From Imhoffiella purpurea (GTDB lineage Bacteria > Pseudomonadota > Gammaproteobacteria > Chromatiales > Chromatiaceae): a stretch of 42,678 nt of DNA. Shown here one piece after another: positions 11,331 to 25,462 of this stretch. Position numbers and translations under genes: made by a program. The DNA lies in contig NZ_AONC01000042.1 in the NCBI RefSeq assembly GCF_000585215.1, positions 1 through 42,678 of the forward strand. Reading direction: 5' to 3'. Positions within the stretch are counted from its first letter, which is position 1, and each line of letters begins with the position of its first letter. Under the pieces are notes generated by a model. The model was not told where the DNA came from, ran no database searches, and worked only from the letters and a program-made list of their open reading frames with translations.

Positions 11331-12193
11331 TCGAGCGCCTCGCCATCCTCGGGGTCGGGCTGATCGGCGGTTCCCTGGCGCGCGCGCTGCGCGGCGCCGA
11401 TGCGGTCGGCGAGGTGGTCGGCTGCGGCCGCTCGCTGCCGAACCTCGAGCGCGCGGTCGAGCTGGGCGTGATCGATCGATTCACCCAGAGTCCGGGCGAT
11501 GCCGTCGCGGGGGCCGACATGGTCTTCGTGGCGGTTCCCTTGGGGGCCATGAAGGGCGTCTTTTCCGCGATCCGCGACCGGCTCGAGCCCGGGGCCGTGG
11601 TGACCGATGGGGGTAGCGTGAAGGGAAGCGTCGTGGCCGACGCCCTGTCCGCCTTCGAGGCGGTCCCGCCGCGCCTGGTCCCCGGGCATCCGATCGCGGG
11701 AACCGAGTGCAGTGGCGTCGAGGCGTCCTTCGCCGAGCTCTACGAGAATCGCCGGGTGATCCTGACCCCCTTGCCGGAGACGGATCCCGACGCCCTGGCG
11801 CGGGTCACGGCCATGTGGGAGACCTGCGGGGCCGAGGTGACCCGCATGTCGGTCGCGCACCACGACGAGGTGCTGGCCGCGACCAGCCATCTGCCCCATA
11901 TGCTCGCCTTCGGCCTGGTCGACGCGCTCGCGCGCATGCGCGAGAACGACGAGATCTTCCGCTATGCCGCGGGCGGTTTCCGCGACTTCACCCGTATCGC
12001 CTCGAGCAGTCCGGTCATGTGGCGCGACATCTGTCTCGCCAACCGCGAGGCGCTCAGCGCCATGCTCGCCCGCTTCGGTATCGAGATGACGGATCTGGCC
12101 GAAAGCATTCGCCGCGCCGATGGCGATCGTCTGCTCGAGATCTTCGAACGTGCCAAGGCCGCGCGCGACCGCTACGTCGACAGCGCACGCTAG
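11327..12193 (+). CDS. tyrA: Prephenate dehydrogenase
   Basis: TyrA (288 residues) oxidatively decarboxylates prephenate (or arogenate) toward tyrosine. The N-terminal NAD-binding motif is LGVGLIGGSLARAL. VTDGGSVKG and the catalytic His region GHPIAGTECSG are present, and a helical dimerisation domain with SHLPHMLAFGL and AAGGFRDFTRIASS follows. There is no ACT domain and no fused chorismate mutase or EPSP synthase. The start overlaps the hisC stop by four bases. In Pseudomonas-type genomes this order usually continues into aroA, cmk and rpsA. Here the run stops and a minus-strand gene follows. Confidence 0.94.
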   Translation: MIERLAILGVGLIGGSLARALRGADAVGEVVGCGRSLPNLERAVELGVIDRFTQSPGDAVAGADMVFVAVPLGAMKGVFSAIRDRLEPGAVVTDGGSVKGSVVADALSAFEAVPPRLVPGHPIAGTECSGVEASFAELYENRRVILTPLPETDPDALARVTAMWETCGAEVTRMSVAHHDEVLAATSHLPHMLAFGLVDALARMRENDEIFRYAAGGFRDFTRIASSSPVMWRDICLANREALSAMLARFGIEMTDLAESIRRADGDRLLEIFERAKAARDRYVDSAR

Positions 12194-12228
12194 ACCGCGT
12201 CACCCGCAGTAGCTGCTGGTGTCGGTGC

Positions 12229-12246
12229 GGCTTCGGCTGCGAAGCC
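12229..12246. terminator. Small hairpin between convergent genes
   Basis: GGCTTCG (12229-12235) and CGAAGCC (12240-12246) form a perfect 7-bp stem with a 4-base loop, between the convergent tyrA and the minus-strand gene ending at 12315. There is no T-run, so a terminator role is only a guess. Confidence 0.3.
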
Positions 12247-12314
12247 CGTGCGTATCGGAAACAGGCGGTCGAAGCCGAATCTGAGATTCCCCCCCCGATA
12301 CGCCCTCGAAAGAC

Positions 12315-12998
12315 TCAAGACGCTGGCGATGTCGCAGCCCGCAACGGGTCCAGCACCTTCGGGAAGTCGGCCGGGTTGACATATTGGATGACGACACGCC
12401 CATCGGGATCGCGGCCGATATCGATTCCGCGTGTCGGATAGAGCCAGTGGACGATGCCCGTCTCGGTTTCGGTGAGGCGCTCCCCGGGCTCTCCGAAGCG
12501 CTGCTTCAGCAGCGCCTCGTCCAATCGTGCCTTGGGCAGGTAGCTGATCGCGCGTATCGGTCTCTCCGCCATCCGTTCGGCGTCGACAGGATCGAGCTTG
12601 ATCTTCTTGCCGCCGCTCGGGAGCTGACTGATCCGCAATCCGCGATCGAAGGCGGTTGCCAGGGTGGCGTCATCCACATCCATCGTAATGACGAAATCGG
12701 CCCTCAGACGCTGGAGATAGATGCGTTCGAAATAGGCTTCGACACTGTCGCTGGGCGGGCTGCCGAGGGTTCGGAACAGATTCAGCTCGCCTTCCTCGCC
12801 GAAGGTGTCCCGAACCTCGTTCAGTGTCGTCTCGCCGAGGGTGAAGCCGAAGACCCGGGTCTGTCCGGACGGTGTTAGCCCGACCCGCCAGGGCAGACGG
12901 GCGACGCCGTCATCGACCGGGTCGGGCATGATCAGGAGCATCCCGAGGAATCCCAGCACGGCGGCGGCGAGGATGGACAGGACGATGGTGCGATCCAT
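12315..12998 (-). CDS. Membrane-anchored protein of unknown function
   Basis: I do not recognise this 227-residue protein. It has one N-terminal membrane segment (about residues 4-25) with no lipobox or obvious cleavage site. The rest is therefore probably a periplasmic domain anchored to the inner membrane. The soluble part has mixed alpha/beta composition with segments such as FGFTLGETTLNEV and a C-terminal HWLYPTRGIDIGRDPDGRV. The start is supported by AGGAG about 8 bases upstream of the ATG. It is the second gene of a two-gene minus-strand unit, 27 bases after the Mth938-like gene. Shared transcription suggests a functional link that cannot be named from sequence. Confidence 0.75.
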   Translation of the reverse strand: MDRTIVLSILAAAVLGFLGMLLIMPDPVDDGVARLPWRVGLTPSGQTRVFGFTLGETTLNEVRDTFGEEGELNLFRTLGSPPSDSVEAYFERIYLQRLRADFVITMDVDDATLATAFDRGLRISQLPSGGKKIKLDPVDAERMAERPIRAISYLPKARLDEALLKQRFGEPGERLTETETGIVHWLYPTRGIDIGRDPDGRVVIQYVNPADFPKVLDPLRAATSPAS

Positions 12999-13025
12999 GG
13001 TCGGAGGCTCCTGTCGTGGGCGGGT

Positions 13026-13397
13026 TCAGCAGCAGAGCAGGGCGGCGGCGACCCGGCGCCCCTCGGACACCAGGATGTTGTAGGTGCGGCAGGCCGCCCC
13101 GGTGTCCATGATCTCGAACCCGATCCCGCGTGACATGACATCGAAATAGACGCCCGGATCGGGGAACATCTGACTGGATCCGGTGCCGAGCACGACCACC
13201 TGCGGGGCCAGCTCAAGCAATGGCTCCAGATGTTCCGGGGTCAGCTCGGGGGGGGAGTGGGGCCCCCAGGGGGCGATGATGCGCTGCGGGGTCAGGATCA
13301 GACCCTGGGCGTAGGGGTGTCCATTGACCTGGATGCCGCCGTCGCCATAGGCCTCGATCAGGAATCCGCTGCTCTTGTCTGCCTCTGTGAATCTCAT
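13026..13397 (-). CDS. Mth938-like domain protein (DUF498 family)
   Basis: This 123-residue protein matches the Mth938/NDUFAF3-like fold family. It has a small N-terminal strand region ([20 protein letters not shown]), a conserved Trp (APWGPH), then [13 protein letters not shown] and the late [18 protein letters not shown]. Family members are small cytoplasmic proteins, and eukaryotic relatives assist complex I assembly. The bacterial role is unknown. Two in-frame ATGs upstream (to 13433) are possible. 13397 is chosen because MRF... gives the usual length. It is probably co-transcribed with the membrane-anchored gene after it. The C-terminus ends in two cysteines. Confidence 0.82.
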   Translation of the reverse strand: MRFTEADKSSGFLIEAYGDGGIQVNGHPYAQGLILTPQRIIAPWGPHSPPELTPEHLEPLLELAPQVVVLGTGSSQMFPDPGVYFDVMSRGIGFEIMDTGAACRTYNILVSEGRRVAAALLCC

Positions 13398-13434
13398 GGC
13401 GGCAACATACCCCATGGTCCGGGGAGCGAACAAG

Positions 13435-13464
13435 CGGACAGGGACGCAAGGCTCTGTGTAGAAT
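13435..13464 (+). promoter_or_regulatory. Candidate sigma-70 promoter of gltX
   Basis: CGGACA (13435-13440, 4 of 6 to TTGACA) and TAGAAT (13459-13464, 5 of 6 to TATAAT) are separated by 18 bases, 35 bases before the gltX ATG. The -10 hexamer is the same as in the gyrA and glnS upstream regions. Confidence 0.5.
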
Positions 13465-13499
13465 CTCGCACTTTCACCTCAATACCCATCCGGAAGACC

Positions 13500-14915
13500 A
13501 TGACAGTTCGTACCCGATTCGCTCCGTCTCCAACCGGCTATCTCCATGTGGGCGGTGCCCGCACGGCGCTCTTCTGCTACCTCTATGCCCGGAGGCATGG
13601 CGGCCAGTTCGTGCTGAGGATCGAGGACACGGACCTGGAGCGTTCCACGGCTGAATCGGTCAACGCCATCCTGGAGGGCATGACCTGGCTCGGGCTGGAT
13701 TACGACGAGGGCCCCTTCTACCAGACCCAGAGGTTCGATCGCTACAACGAGGTGATCGACGAACTGCTCGACAAGGGCCTCGCCTATCGCTGCGACTGTC
13801 CCAAGGATCGGCTGGAGAAGCTGCGTGTCGACCAGATGGCGCGCAAGCAGAAGCCCCGCTACGACGGGCGCTGCCGCCACCGTCAGGTCGACCCGGATCA
13901 GCCGCACGTCATCCGCTTCAAGAACCCGGCCGACGGCGTGGTCGTGGTCGACGACCTCATCCGCGGTCGCGTCCCCTTCAGCAACGACGAGCTCGATGAC
14001 CTCATCATCCGCCGCACCGACGGCTCGCCGACCTACAACCTGACCGTGGTCGTCGACGATGCCGACATGCAGATCACCCATGTCATCCGCGGCGACGACC
14101 ATCTCACCAACACCCCGCGCCAGATCAACATCCTGCGCGCGCTGGGTCACGAGCCGCCGCGCTATGCCCACGTCCCCATGATCCTCGGCGACGACGGTGC
14201 CCGTCTGTCCAAGCGCCACGGCGCGGTGAGCGTCATCTCCTATCGCGACATGGGCTATCTCCCCGAGGCGCTGCTCAACTATCTGGTGCGTCTCGGCTGG
14301 TCGCACGGCGATCAGGAGGTCTTCTCGATCGAAGAGATGATCGAGGCGTTCGACATCGCCGACGTCAACAAGGCCGCCTCCAGCTTCAACACGGCCAAGC
14401 TCGACTGGCTCAACCAGCAGTATCTGCAGCATGCCGATCCGGCGCGCATCGCCCGTCTGCTGAGCCCGCAGATGGGACGCCTGGACATCGATCCGTCCAC
14501 CGGGCCGGAACTGGTCGACGTGGTCAAGGCCCAGGCCGCCCGCGCCAAGACCCTGACCGAGCTGGCCGAGATCAGCGCCTTCTGCTATCGCGACTTCGAT
14601 GCGTTCGACGAGGGCTCGGCCAAGAAGCATCTGCGTCTGGTCGCCCGCGAGCCGCTCGAGCGTTTGCGTGCCGGATTCGAGCTGATGGCGCACGAGGACT
14701 GGACCCAGGAGCAGCTCAAGCACGTCGTCGAGCGGGTCGCCGAGGAACTCGAGCTCAATCTCGGCAAGGTCGCCCAGCCGCTGCGGGTCGCCATCGTCGG
14801 CCGTGCCGCCTCGCCTGGCATCGAGGAGACCCTGATGCTGGTCGGCAAGGAGGCTACCCTGCGCCGCATCGACAAGGCGCTGGCCTATATCGACGCCCGC
14901 GCGGCCGCGTCTTGA
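13500..14915 (+). CDS. gltX: Glutamyl-tRNA synthetase
   Basis: GltX (471 residues) charges tRNA-Glu. The class I signature lies in [16 protein letters not shown] (HVGG for HIGH), and the KMSKS counterpart is LSKRHG. A zinc site identical in spacing to E. coli GluRS is visible: C98, C100, C125, H127. The C-terminal anticodon-binding region is intact and total length matches the bacterial enzyme. An upstream in-frame extension to 13230 is rejected because it overlaps the divergent gene and lies before the promoter. The ATG at 13500 has GGAAG just upstream. Confidence 0.97.
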   Translation: MTVRTRFAPSPTGYLHVGGARTALFCYLYARRHGGQFVLRIEDTDLERSTAESVNAILEGMTWLGLDYDEGPFYQTQRFDRYNEVIDELLDKGLAYRCDCPKDRLEKLRVDQMARKQKPRYDGRCRHRQVDPDQPHVIRFKNPADGVVVVDDLIRGRVPFSNDELDDLIIRRTDGSPTYNLTVVVDDADMQITHVIRGDDHLTNTPRQINILRALGHEPPRYAHVPMILGDDGARLSKRHGAVSVISYRDMGYLPEALLNYLVRLGWSHGDQEVFSIEEMIEAFDIADVNKAASSFNTAKLDWLNQQYLQHADPARIARLLSPQMGRLDIDPSTGPELVDVVKAQAARAKTLTELAEISAFCYRDFDAFDEGSAKKHLRLVAREPLERLRAGFELMAHEDWTQEQLKHVVERVAEELELNLGKVAQPLRVAIVGRAASPGIEETLMLVGKEATLRRIDKALAYIDARAAAS

Positions 14916-14928
14916 TCCGAATCTTCGA

Positions 14929-15246
14929 TCAGTAATCCCACATGACGTTCTCCTCATCGGCCGCGGCGGCGGTGAGGAGTTCGATCAGCGGCAGCGCGCG
15001 GTGGGCGAGGCTGACGTGCTGGCTTTCCTCGCCGCTCTTGCGTTGGGCCGAGGATTCCGGATCCAGGGGCGCACTCGGGTGCTCGGCGACGGCGGTCTTC
15101 AGACGTTCGAGTGCGGCGGGGACGTCCTCGGCGAGCAATGCTCCAGGTACGCTGCCGCTGTGACCCATGAGCTTGATGAGCGCGACCGCCACATCGCCGA
15201 ACATGGTGATGGTGGCGTAGGACTTGGTTTCGAATTTGACCAGCAT
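14929..15246 (-). CDS. DUF1840 domain protein
   Basis: This 105-residue cytoplasmic protein starts MLVKFETKSYATITMFGDVA and continues LIKLMGHSGSVPGALLAEDV, the conserved signature of the DUF1840 family in proteobacteria, whose function is unknown. The second half is charged and helical (PLIELLTAAAADEENVMWDY). An in-frame start at 15342 would add 32 residues that do not fit the family. The start at 15246 has GACGAGG shortly upstream. It converges on gltX with a 13-base gap and is divergent from glnS. Confidence 0.85.
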   Translation of the reverse strand: MLVKFETKSYATITMFGDVAVALIKLMGHSGSVPGALLAEDVPAALERLKTAVAEHPSAPLDPESSAQRKSGEESQHVSLAHRALPLIELLTAAAADEENVMWDY

Positions 15247-15335
15247 CTGAGCCTCGTCTCTTGCGGCATGAGTGAAGATGGGGATCAGGATAGCGCACCT
15301 GTCTCGGTGGATGTGGTGCGAGTCCCAGGTAGATC

Positions 15336-15364
15336 CTTTCATTCGTCGCCGTAAACGCTAGAAT
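15336..15364 (+). promoter_or_regulatory. Candidate -10 element of glnS
   Basis: TAGAAT at 15359-15364 lies 35 bases before the glnS ATG. This is the same hexamer and spacing as before gltX. The -35 region (CTTTCA at 15336-15341) is weak. Confidence 0.35.
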
Positions 15365-15399
15365 GCGGCGTTCACCGATTCACCATCCCCCGAGAGACC

Positions 15400-17073
15400 A
15401 TGACCGACGCCGCCGAGCCGCCACGCACCAATTTCATCCGCCAGATCGTCGAAGCGGACCTGGCATCCGGCAAGCACGACCGGATCGCCACGCGCTTTCC
15501 GCCCGAGCCCAACGGCTATCTGCACATCGGACACGCCAAGTCCATCGTGCTCAACTTCGGGTTGGCCCAATCCCTCGGCGGGACCTGCAACCTGCGTTTC
15601 GACGACACCAATCCGCACAAGGAGAACGTCGAGTTCGTCGAGGCCATCAAGGCGGACGTCCGCTGGCTGGGATTCGACTGGGACGATCGGCTCTATTTCG
15701 CCTCCGACTATTTCGAGCGGCTCTACGATTTCGCCGTCGAGCTGATCCAGAAGGGGCTGGCCTACGTCTGCGAGCTCGATGCCGAGCAGATGCGCGCCTA
15801 TCGCGGCACCCTCACCGAGCCCGGCAAGGACAGCCCCTACCGCGACCGCACGGTGGAGGAGAACCTCGACCTCTTCAAGCGCATGCGCGCGGGCGAGTTC
15901 CCGGACGGATCCCGCACCTTGCGCGCCCGCATCGACATGGCCTCGCCCAACATCAATCTCCGCGACCCGGTGCTCTATCGCATCAAGCACGGCGTGGTGC
16001 ATCACCAGACCGGCAGCGCCTGGTGTCTCTATCCGACCTACGACTACACGCATCCCATCTCGGACGCGCTCGAGGGCATCACCCATTCGCTCTGCACCCT
16101 GGAGTTCGAGGACCATCGCCCGCTCTACGACTGGTGCGTCGCCAACGTCTCGGTGCCGAGCCGGCCGCGCCAGATCGAGTTCAGCCGGCTCAATCTCGAA
16201 TACACGGTGATGAGCAAGCGGCGTCTGACGGATCTGGTCGGCGAGGGCCACGTCCAGGGCTGGGACGATCCGCGCATGCCGACCATTGCCGGTCTGCGTC
16301 GGCGCGGCTACACACCGGGCGCGATCCGCGAGTTCTGCGAGCGCATCGGCGTCACCAAGTCGGACAACCTGGTCGAGATGGCGCTGTTGGAGAGTTCAAT
16401 CCGCGACGACCTGGATGCCAATGCGCCGCGCCGCATGGCGGTTCTGCGTCCGCTCAAGGTGGTGCTCACCAACTATCCCGAGGACCGCGACGAGCGGATG
16501 GAGGCCGGCAATCATCCCAAGAACGCCTCCATGGGGACGCGCTCCGTTCCCTTCGGCCGCGAGATCCATATCGATCGCACCGATTTCGAGGAAGAGCCGC
16601 CCAAGGGCTTCAAGCGCCTCGTTCCCGGCGGCGAGGTGCGTTTGCGCAACGCCTACGTCATCCGCTGCGACGAGGTAATCAAGGACGCCGCCGGTGAGGT
16701 CGTCGAACTGCGGGCGAGCGTCGACATGGAGACGCTGGGCAAGAATCCGGAGGGGCGCAAGGTCAAGGGCGTCATCCATTGGGTCTCGGCGGAGCATGGC
16801 GTCAGTGCCGAGGTCCGGCTCTACGATCGTCTCTTCGGCGTGGCCACGCCCGGGGCCGGCGGCGCCGACTATCGCGAGGCCATCAATCCGGAATCGCTGA
16901 CCGTCCTCACCGGCTGCATGCTGGAACCCGCCCTGCGCGGCGTCGAGCCCGGCGAGCGCTTCCAGTTCGAGCGCGAGGGCTATTTCGTCGCCGATCCGGA
17001 TTCGACCCCGGATCGTCCCGTGTTCAACCTGACCGTCGGGCTGCGCGATACCTGGGGCAAGAGCCGGAAATGA
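15400..17073 (+). CDS. glnS: Glutaminyl-tRNA synthetase
   Basis: GlnS (557 residues) charges tRNA-Gln directly, so this organism does not depend only on the amidotransferase route. The class I motifs are [15 protein letters not shown] (HIGH) and VMSKRR (KMSKS). The two C-terminal beta-barrel anticodon domains follow, with [14 protein letters not shown] and the final [10 protein letters not shown]. Length is that of the gammaproteobacterial enzyme. The ATG start follows CGAGAGACC. The stop overlaps the next gene by an ATGA junction, so the two are translationally coupled. Confidence 0.97.
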   Translation: MTDAAEPPRTNFIRQIVEADLASGKHDRIATRFPPEPNGYLHIGHAKSIVLNFGLAQSLGGTCNLRFDDTNPHKENVEFVEAIKADVRWLGFDWDDRLYFASDYFERLYDFAVELIQKGLAYVCELDAEQMRAYRGTLTEPGKDSPYRDRTVEENLDLFKRMRAGEFPDGSRTLRARIDMASPNINLRDPVLYRIKHGVVHHQTGSAWCLYPTYDYTHPISDALEGITHSLCTLEFEDHRPLYDWCVANVSVPSRPRQIEFSRLNLEYTVMSKRRLTDLVGEGHVQGWDDPRMPTIAGLRRRGYTPGAIREFCERIGVTKSDNLVEMALLESSIRDDLDANAPRRMAVLRPLKVVLTNYPEDRDERMEAGNHPKNASMGTRSVPFGREIHIDRTDFEEEPPKGFKRLVPGGEVRLRNAYVIRCDEVIKDAAGEVVELRASVDMETLGKNPEGRKVKGVIHWVSAEHGVSAEVRLYDRLFGVATPGAGGADYREAINPESLTVLTGCMLEPALRGVEPGERFQFEREGYFVADPDSTPDRPVFNLTVGLRDTWGKSRK

Positions 17074-17651
17074 TCGGCCGGGCGCGGGACGAGTCGCATC
17101 CGCCGGAGACGCGGATCCCGGCGCACGAGCGCCTGGTCGCCGATCTCGGCATCCGCGTCTATGCCTCCTTCGCCTCGCCGGCGAACATCCTGCGCCGGTT
17201 CAGTTCTGAGGCGGAACGCATCATCGCGCTCAGCGGGCGTCTGACACCGGAGCAGGGGGCCTCCCCGGTGCGCATCCGCCGTTTTCCCGGGATCGAGAGC
17301 GGCAGCCGTCACTGGTCGGTCTATATGACGCTCGACCATCTGGTGATGGTCAATACCGCCATCACCGCCCTGATCCATGCCATCTGTTCCGATCGGCATC
17401 ACGACATCGAGATTCGCGTGGAGGACGTCAGGCCCCACGCGGATGCCGGACCGGATCGTGTCGAGGCATTGAGCAATCTGGTCGAGCGCTACGCGCATCA
17501 GATCGAGCGCTTCGGCCCCCTGACCTCGCGCAGCCGCTATCCGCATCCCTGGTTCGGTCCGCTGACCGCCCGTCAGTGGCACGCCTTGGCCGCCGTTCAC
17601 AATCGCATGCATCGGGTTCAGGTCGAAAAGATCCTGCGCCGCCTGGATTGA
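17070..17651 (+). CDS. DinB-like (DUF1569-type) four-helix protein
   Basis: This 193-residue protein resembles the DinB/YfiT-like metalloenzyme superfamily. A histidine in TLDHLVMVN and a C-terminal pair in [15 protein letters not shown] are placed like the metal-binding His triad of these four-helix bundles. [13 protein letters not shown] also resembles DUF1569 members. The reaction is unknown. Relatives include thiol transferases and uncharacterised stress proteins. The ATG overlaps the glnS stop (ATGA), and a uracil-DNA glycosylase gene follows after four bases, so it is the middle gene of an operon. The family call rests on the His pattern and is moderate. Confidence 0.7.
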   Translation: MIGRARDESHPPETRIPAHERLVADLGIRVYASFASPANILRRFSSEAERIIALSGRLTPEQGASPVRIRRFPGIESGSRHWSVYMTLDHLVMVNTAITALIHAICSDRHHDIEIRVEDVRPHADAGPDRVEALSNLVERYAHQIERFGPLTSRSRYPHPWFGPLTARQWHALAAVHNRMHRVQVEKILRRLD

Positions 17652-17655
17652 AGCC

Positions 17656-18303
17656 ATGTCCCTTTCCGATTCGTCCGACCCAACCCCGGAAGCGCGCCAC
17701 GCGGATCTGAAACGTCTGCATGCTGAGCTGGAGCAGTGCCGGCGCTGTCCCGGCATGTTCGGGCCGCCGGTCCACAGCCGCACGGTCCTGTCCCCGGTGA
17801 TGCTGATCGGCCAGGCCCCGGGCACGCGCGAGATCGAGCAGCTCCGGCCCTTCTGCTGGACGGCCGGCAAGACGCTCTTCGGCTGGTTCGCCAAGATCGG
17901 ACTGGACGAGGAGGCGATGCGCGAGCGCACGCTCATCAGCGCCGTCTGCCGCTGCTTTCCGGGCAAGAACCCCAAGGGCGGCGACCGGGTTCCAGACCGC
18001 GACGAGATTGCCCGGTGCGGCGGCTGGTGGACCGGCGAGATGCAGCTGCTGCGTCCGCGCCTGATCGTGCCGATCGGCAAGCTCGCCATCTCCCAGCTGA
18101 TGGCGTGCGGCAAGCTCGACGAGGTGGTGGGACGCCAGTGGCCCTATCGCTCCGAGGCAGGGTGGGAGGCCGACGTCATCCCGTTGCCGCATTCCTCCGG
18201 CGCCTCCACCTGGTTCAAGATGGAGCCGGGCCGAACCCTGCTCGCTCAGGCGCTCGCGCTCATCGCCGCCCATCCGGCCTGGCGCGAGCTGTTGGACGAG
18301 TAG
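17656..18303 (+). CDS. Uracil-DNA glycosylase superfamily protein with Fe-S cysteines
   Basis: This 215-residue protein fits the family 4/5-like uracil-DNA glycosylases. Motif A is IGQAPGTRE with the downstream RPFCWTAGKTLFGWF. A probable 4Fe-4S set is C28 and C31 (CRRC), C100 and C121. The late motif LPHSSGAST corresponds to the usual HPS motif. The expected role is excision of uracil from DNA in base excision repair. The active-site sequence departs from the common GEAPG...PFVG form, so substrate range is uncertain. It is four bases downstream of the DinB-like gene. A large inverted repeat begins at its stop codon. Confidence 0.8.
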   Translation: MSLSDSSDPTPEARHADLKRLHAELEQCRRCPGMFGPPVHSRTVLSPVMLIGQAPGTREIEQLRPFCWTAGKTLFGWFAKIGLDEEAMRERTLISAVCRCFPGKNPKGGDRVPDRDEIARCGGWWTGEMQLLRPRLIVPIGKLAISQLMACGKLDEVVGRQWPYRSEAGWEADVIPLPHSSGASTWFKMEPGRTLLAQALALIAAHPAWRELLDE

Positions 18304-18456
18304 CTGCCAGCGACCAGCCTTCAGCCTCCAGCGGGGGAACGCGAGCATTCCATGTTCTTCATCGACGCCAATGCGCCGTCACCCTGTTCAGCGGCTGGCT
18401 CGACCTTCGAGGGCCGTTCCAACCGGCTGGCCGCTGGAGGCTGGCGGCTGATCGCT
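18302..18456. repeat. Inverted-repeat element with exact 7-bp periodic arms (copy 2)
   Basis: In the left arm AGC recurs at 18302, 18309, 18316, 18323 and 18330. In the right arm GCT recurs at 18426, 18433, 18440, 18447 and 18454. Both are exactly every 7 bases. The arms pair over about 25 bases with 22 matches (for example CAGCCTCCAGCG with CGCTGGAGGCTG), around a central region of roughly 92 bases. It lies wholly between the glycosylase stop and the thioesterase start, and the stop codon TAG is part of its first unit. The design is the same as at 7669-7762. Confidence 0.75.
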
Positions 18457-18470
18457 TTCAAACTAAACAT

Positions 18471-18908
18471 ATGAGCCCAGCTTCCATGGATCCAGATCTC
18501 CTTCGCACCTTCTTCGGCAACGACCGTTTCGCCGCCCATGTCGGCATCGAGCTGCTCGACGTCTCGCCCGGTCGCGCACGCGCCCGTCTCGAGATCGGCG
18601 AACGGCATCTGAATGCCGTGGGCGTGGCGCACGGCGCAGCCATTTTCAGCCTCGCCGATCTGGTCTTCGCGGTCGCCTCCAACGCGTACGGGACGGTCGC
18701 CCTAGGGGTCAACGTCTCCGTGTCCTTCATGAAGTCGGCGCGGCAGGGGGTGCTGGTCGCCGAGGCCGAGGAGGTGTCCATCAATCCCAAGCTGGCCACC
18801 TATCTGATCCGGGTGACCGACGAGGAGTCGAACCTGATCGCGCTCTTCCAGGGGACCGTCTACCGCAAGCGCGACGCCCTCATCGACCACATGCCCGCCG
18901 GGGACTGA
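18471..18908 (+). CDS. PaaI-family hotdog thioesterase
   Basis: This 145-residue hotdog-fold protein probably hydrolyses an acyl-CoA thioester in the cytoplasm. The hallmark is the central helix with HLNAVGVAHGAAIFSLADL, followed by ALGVNVSVSFMKSARQG. This pattern is typical of PaaI/YdiI-type enzymes. Two in-frame ATGs, 18471 and 18486, are both without a good Shine-Dalgarno; the first is given. The open frame extends far upstream but that part overlaps the glycosylase gene and the repeat. The next gene begins two bases after the stop. Confidence 0.85.
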   Translation: MSPASMDPDLLRTFFGNDRFAAHVGIELLDVSPGRARARLEIGERHLNAVGVAHGAAIFSLADLVFAVASNAYGTVALGVNVSVSFMKSARQGVLVAEAEEVSINPKLATYLIRVTDEESNLIALFQGTVYRKRDALIDHMPAGD

Positions 18909-18910
18909 CC

Positions 18911-19684
18911 GTGAGCGCGCACCAGGAAGACGCGACCATCCGTTTCGGTCTCATCGTGATCGGCGACGAGGTGCTCAACGGCACGCGGACCGATGCGCAC
19001 CGGGCCGCCTTCAAGTCGCGGATCCAGTCGCGCGGTCACGAGCTGGCCTGGAGCTGGCTGCTTCCAGACGATCCGGAGGTTCTGATCGCGCATCTGAGGT
19101 TCTCGATGGAGCGTCCGGATCCGGTCTTCGTCTGCGGCGGGATTGGCGCGACGCCGGACGATCATACCCGTCCCTGCGCCGCCCAGGCCGCCGGCGTCCC
19201 CTTGATCCGGCACCCGGAGGCGGCGCGGCTGCTCGAGGAGAAGTTCGGCGCCGAGGCCTATCCGAACCGAATCCTCATGGCCGATCTGCCCGAGGGCAGC
19301 GATTTGGTTCCCAATCCGATCAACCGGATCCCCGGCTTTTCGATTCGCCGCCACTGGTTCCTGCCGGGCTTTCCAAAGATGGCCTGGCCGATGGCCGAAT
19401 GGACCCTGGACGAGGTCTTCGGACGTGGGCCGCCATTGCAGGAGTCCGCCCTGGTGGTGCGCGGCGTCCCCGAAAGTCGCCTGATACCCTTGATGAGGCG
19501 TCTCGGCGACGCCTTTCCGGCCTTCAAGCTCTTCAGTCTGCCGCACATGGATGAGGATCCCCACATCCTGCTCGGCTTCCGCGGCCACGGTGACCTGAGC
19601 GAGGCCATGAGCGCCTTGCGCCTGGAACTCGATCGGGAGTCGATCGGATATGAGATTCAGGACTCGGGGAGCCGTTCCGGGTAG
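18911..19684 (+). CDS. CinA N-terminal/MoaB-like molybdopterin-binding domain protein
   Basis: This 257-residue protein belongs to the MoCF_biosynth fold family. The N-terminus FGLIVIGDEVLNGTRTDAH and the VFVCGGIGATPDDHTRP loop are the standard signatures of CinA N-terminal and MoaB/MogA-like domains. It lacks the CinA C-terminal amidohydrolase domain. Similar stand-alone proteins are often annotated as competence/damage-inducible protein A homologues. The function may be hydrolysis of a nucleotide-derived metabolite and is not proven. It starts with GTG two bases after the thioesterase stop, so the two are coupled. The C-terminus meets the damaged yfiR gene. Confidence 0.8.
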   Translation: MSAHQEDATIRFGLIVIGDEVLNGTRTDAHRAAFKSRIQSRGHELAWSWLLPDDPEVLIAHLRFSMERPDPVFVCGGIGATPDDHTRPCAAQAAGVPLIRHPEAARLLEEKFGAEAYPNRILMADLPEGSDLVPNPINRIPGFSIRRHWFLPGFPKMAWPMAEWTLDEVFGRGPPLQESALVVRGVPESRLIPLMRRLGDAFPAFKLFSLPHMDEDPHILLGFRGHGDLSEAMSALRLELDRESIGYEIQDSGSRSG

Positions 19685-19705
19685 GTAGTCCGGATTCCAG
19701 GTGGC

Positions 19706-20172
19706 ATGCGTGCTCGACAGATGGGTGCGGTTTCCGTCACTTTCGAGTGGCCCGAGAGCGCCTTCTCGAATTCGCAAACGCCCTTGCGTGTCTGCCAGTT
19801 GGGCCGGGGTGGATTCGCCAAGACGCTGTCCAGCGTCGCCGGGCGTGTCGTGCAGGGACGCCGAGTCGTTTTCCGCGTCGTCGAACGTCCAGTGGCCGCC
19901 CGATTGCACCGCTGCCACGTCCTCCATATCCCGCGTTCGAGTGCCGCATCCGTGGCGGTTGCCATCCGAGAGTTGCGGGGTCATCCTGTGCTGACAGATC
20001 GGCGATCTGCCCAGCTTCGCCCACCGTGGCGGAATGATCGCACTGGTGCGGGTCGGTGATCGGCTTGGATTCGAGCGCGCCGTCGGTGGCGCGCGACGCC
20101 GAGCTGCGAGTGAGCGCCCAACTGCTCGATCTGGCCGATATCGTGGATAGCGGCGGCCGACTGATGGAGTGA
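19706..20172 (+). pseudogene. yfiR: yfiR-like gene, 5'-truncated and frameshifted twice
   Basis: Three frames together give a YfiR (DUF4154) protein. Frame A (19706-19996) reads FEWPESAF, TPLRVCQLGRGGFAKTL, VVQGRRVVFRVVERPV, LHRCHVLHIPRS and GHPVLT. One extra base near 19997 shifts to frame B (19998-20075), IGDLPSFAHRGGMIALVRVG then DRLGFE. One extra base near 20076 shifts to frame C (20077-20172), SVARDAELRVSAQLLDLADI then VDSGGRLME and stop. These pieces are in the order and spacing of intact YfiR. The signal peptide and first helix are missing before frame A. In intact systems YfiR is a periplasmic repressor of the diguanylate cyclase YfiN. The stop is three bases before the CHASE8 protein gene. 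Sequencing error at two sites is the alternative. Confidence 0.8.
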
Positions 20173-20175
20173 TCC

Positions 20176-25392
<5,217 letters not shown>

Positions 25393-25462
25393 CGTCCCGT
25401 GTCTTCCCGGTCGCCATCCGTTTTTCATGCGATTGCGGTATCTTCCAGCGGATCCATGCCTC

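Noticed and set aside
13230..13499. Upstream in-frame extension of gltX
   Set aside because: It overlaps the divergent Mth938-like gene and the candidate promoter. GluRS proteins begin at the conserved [13 protein letters not shown].
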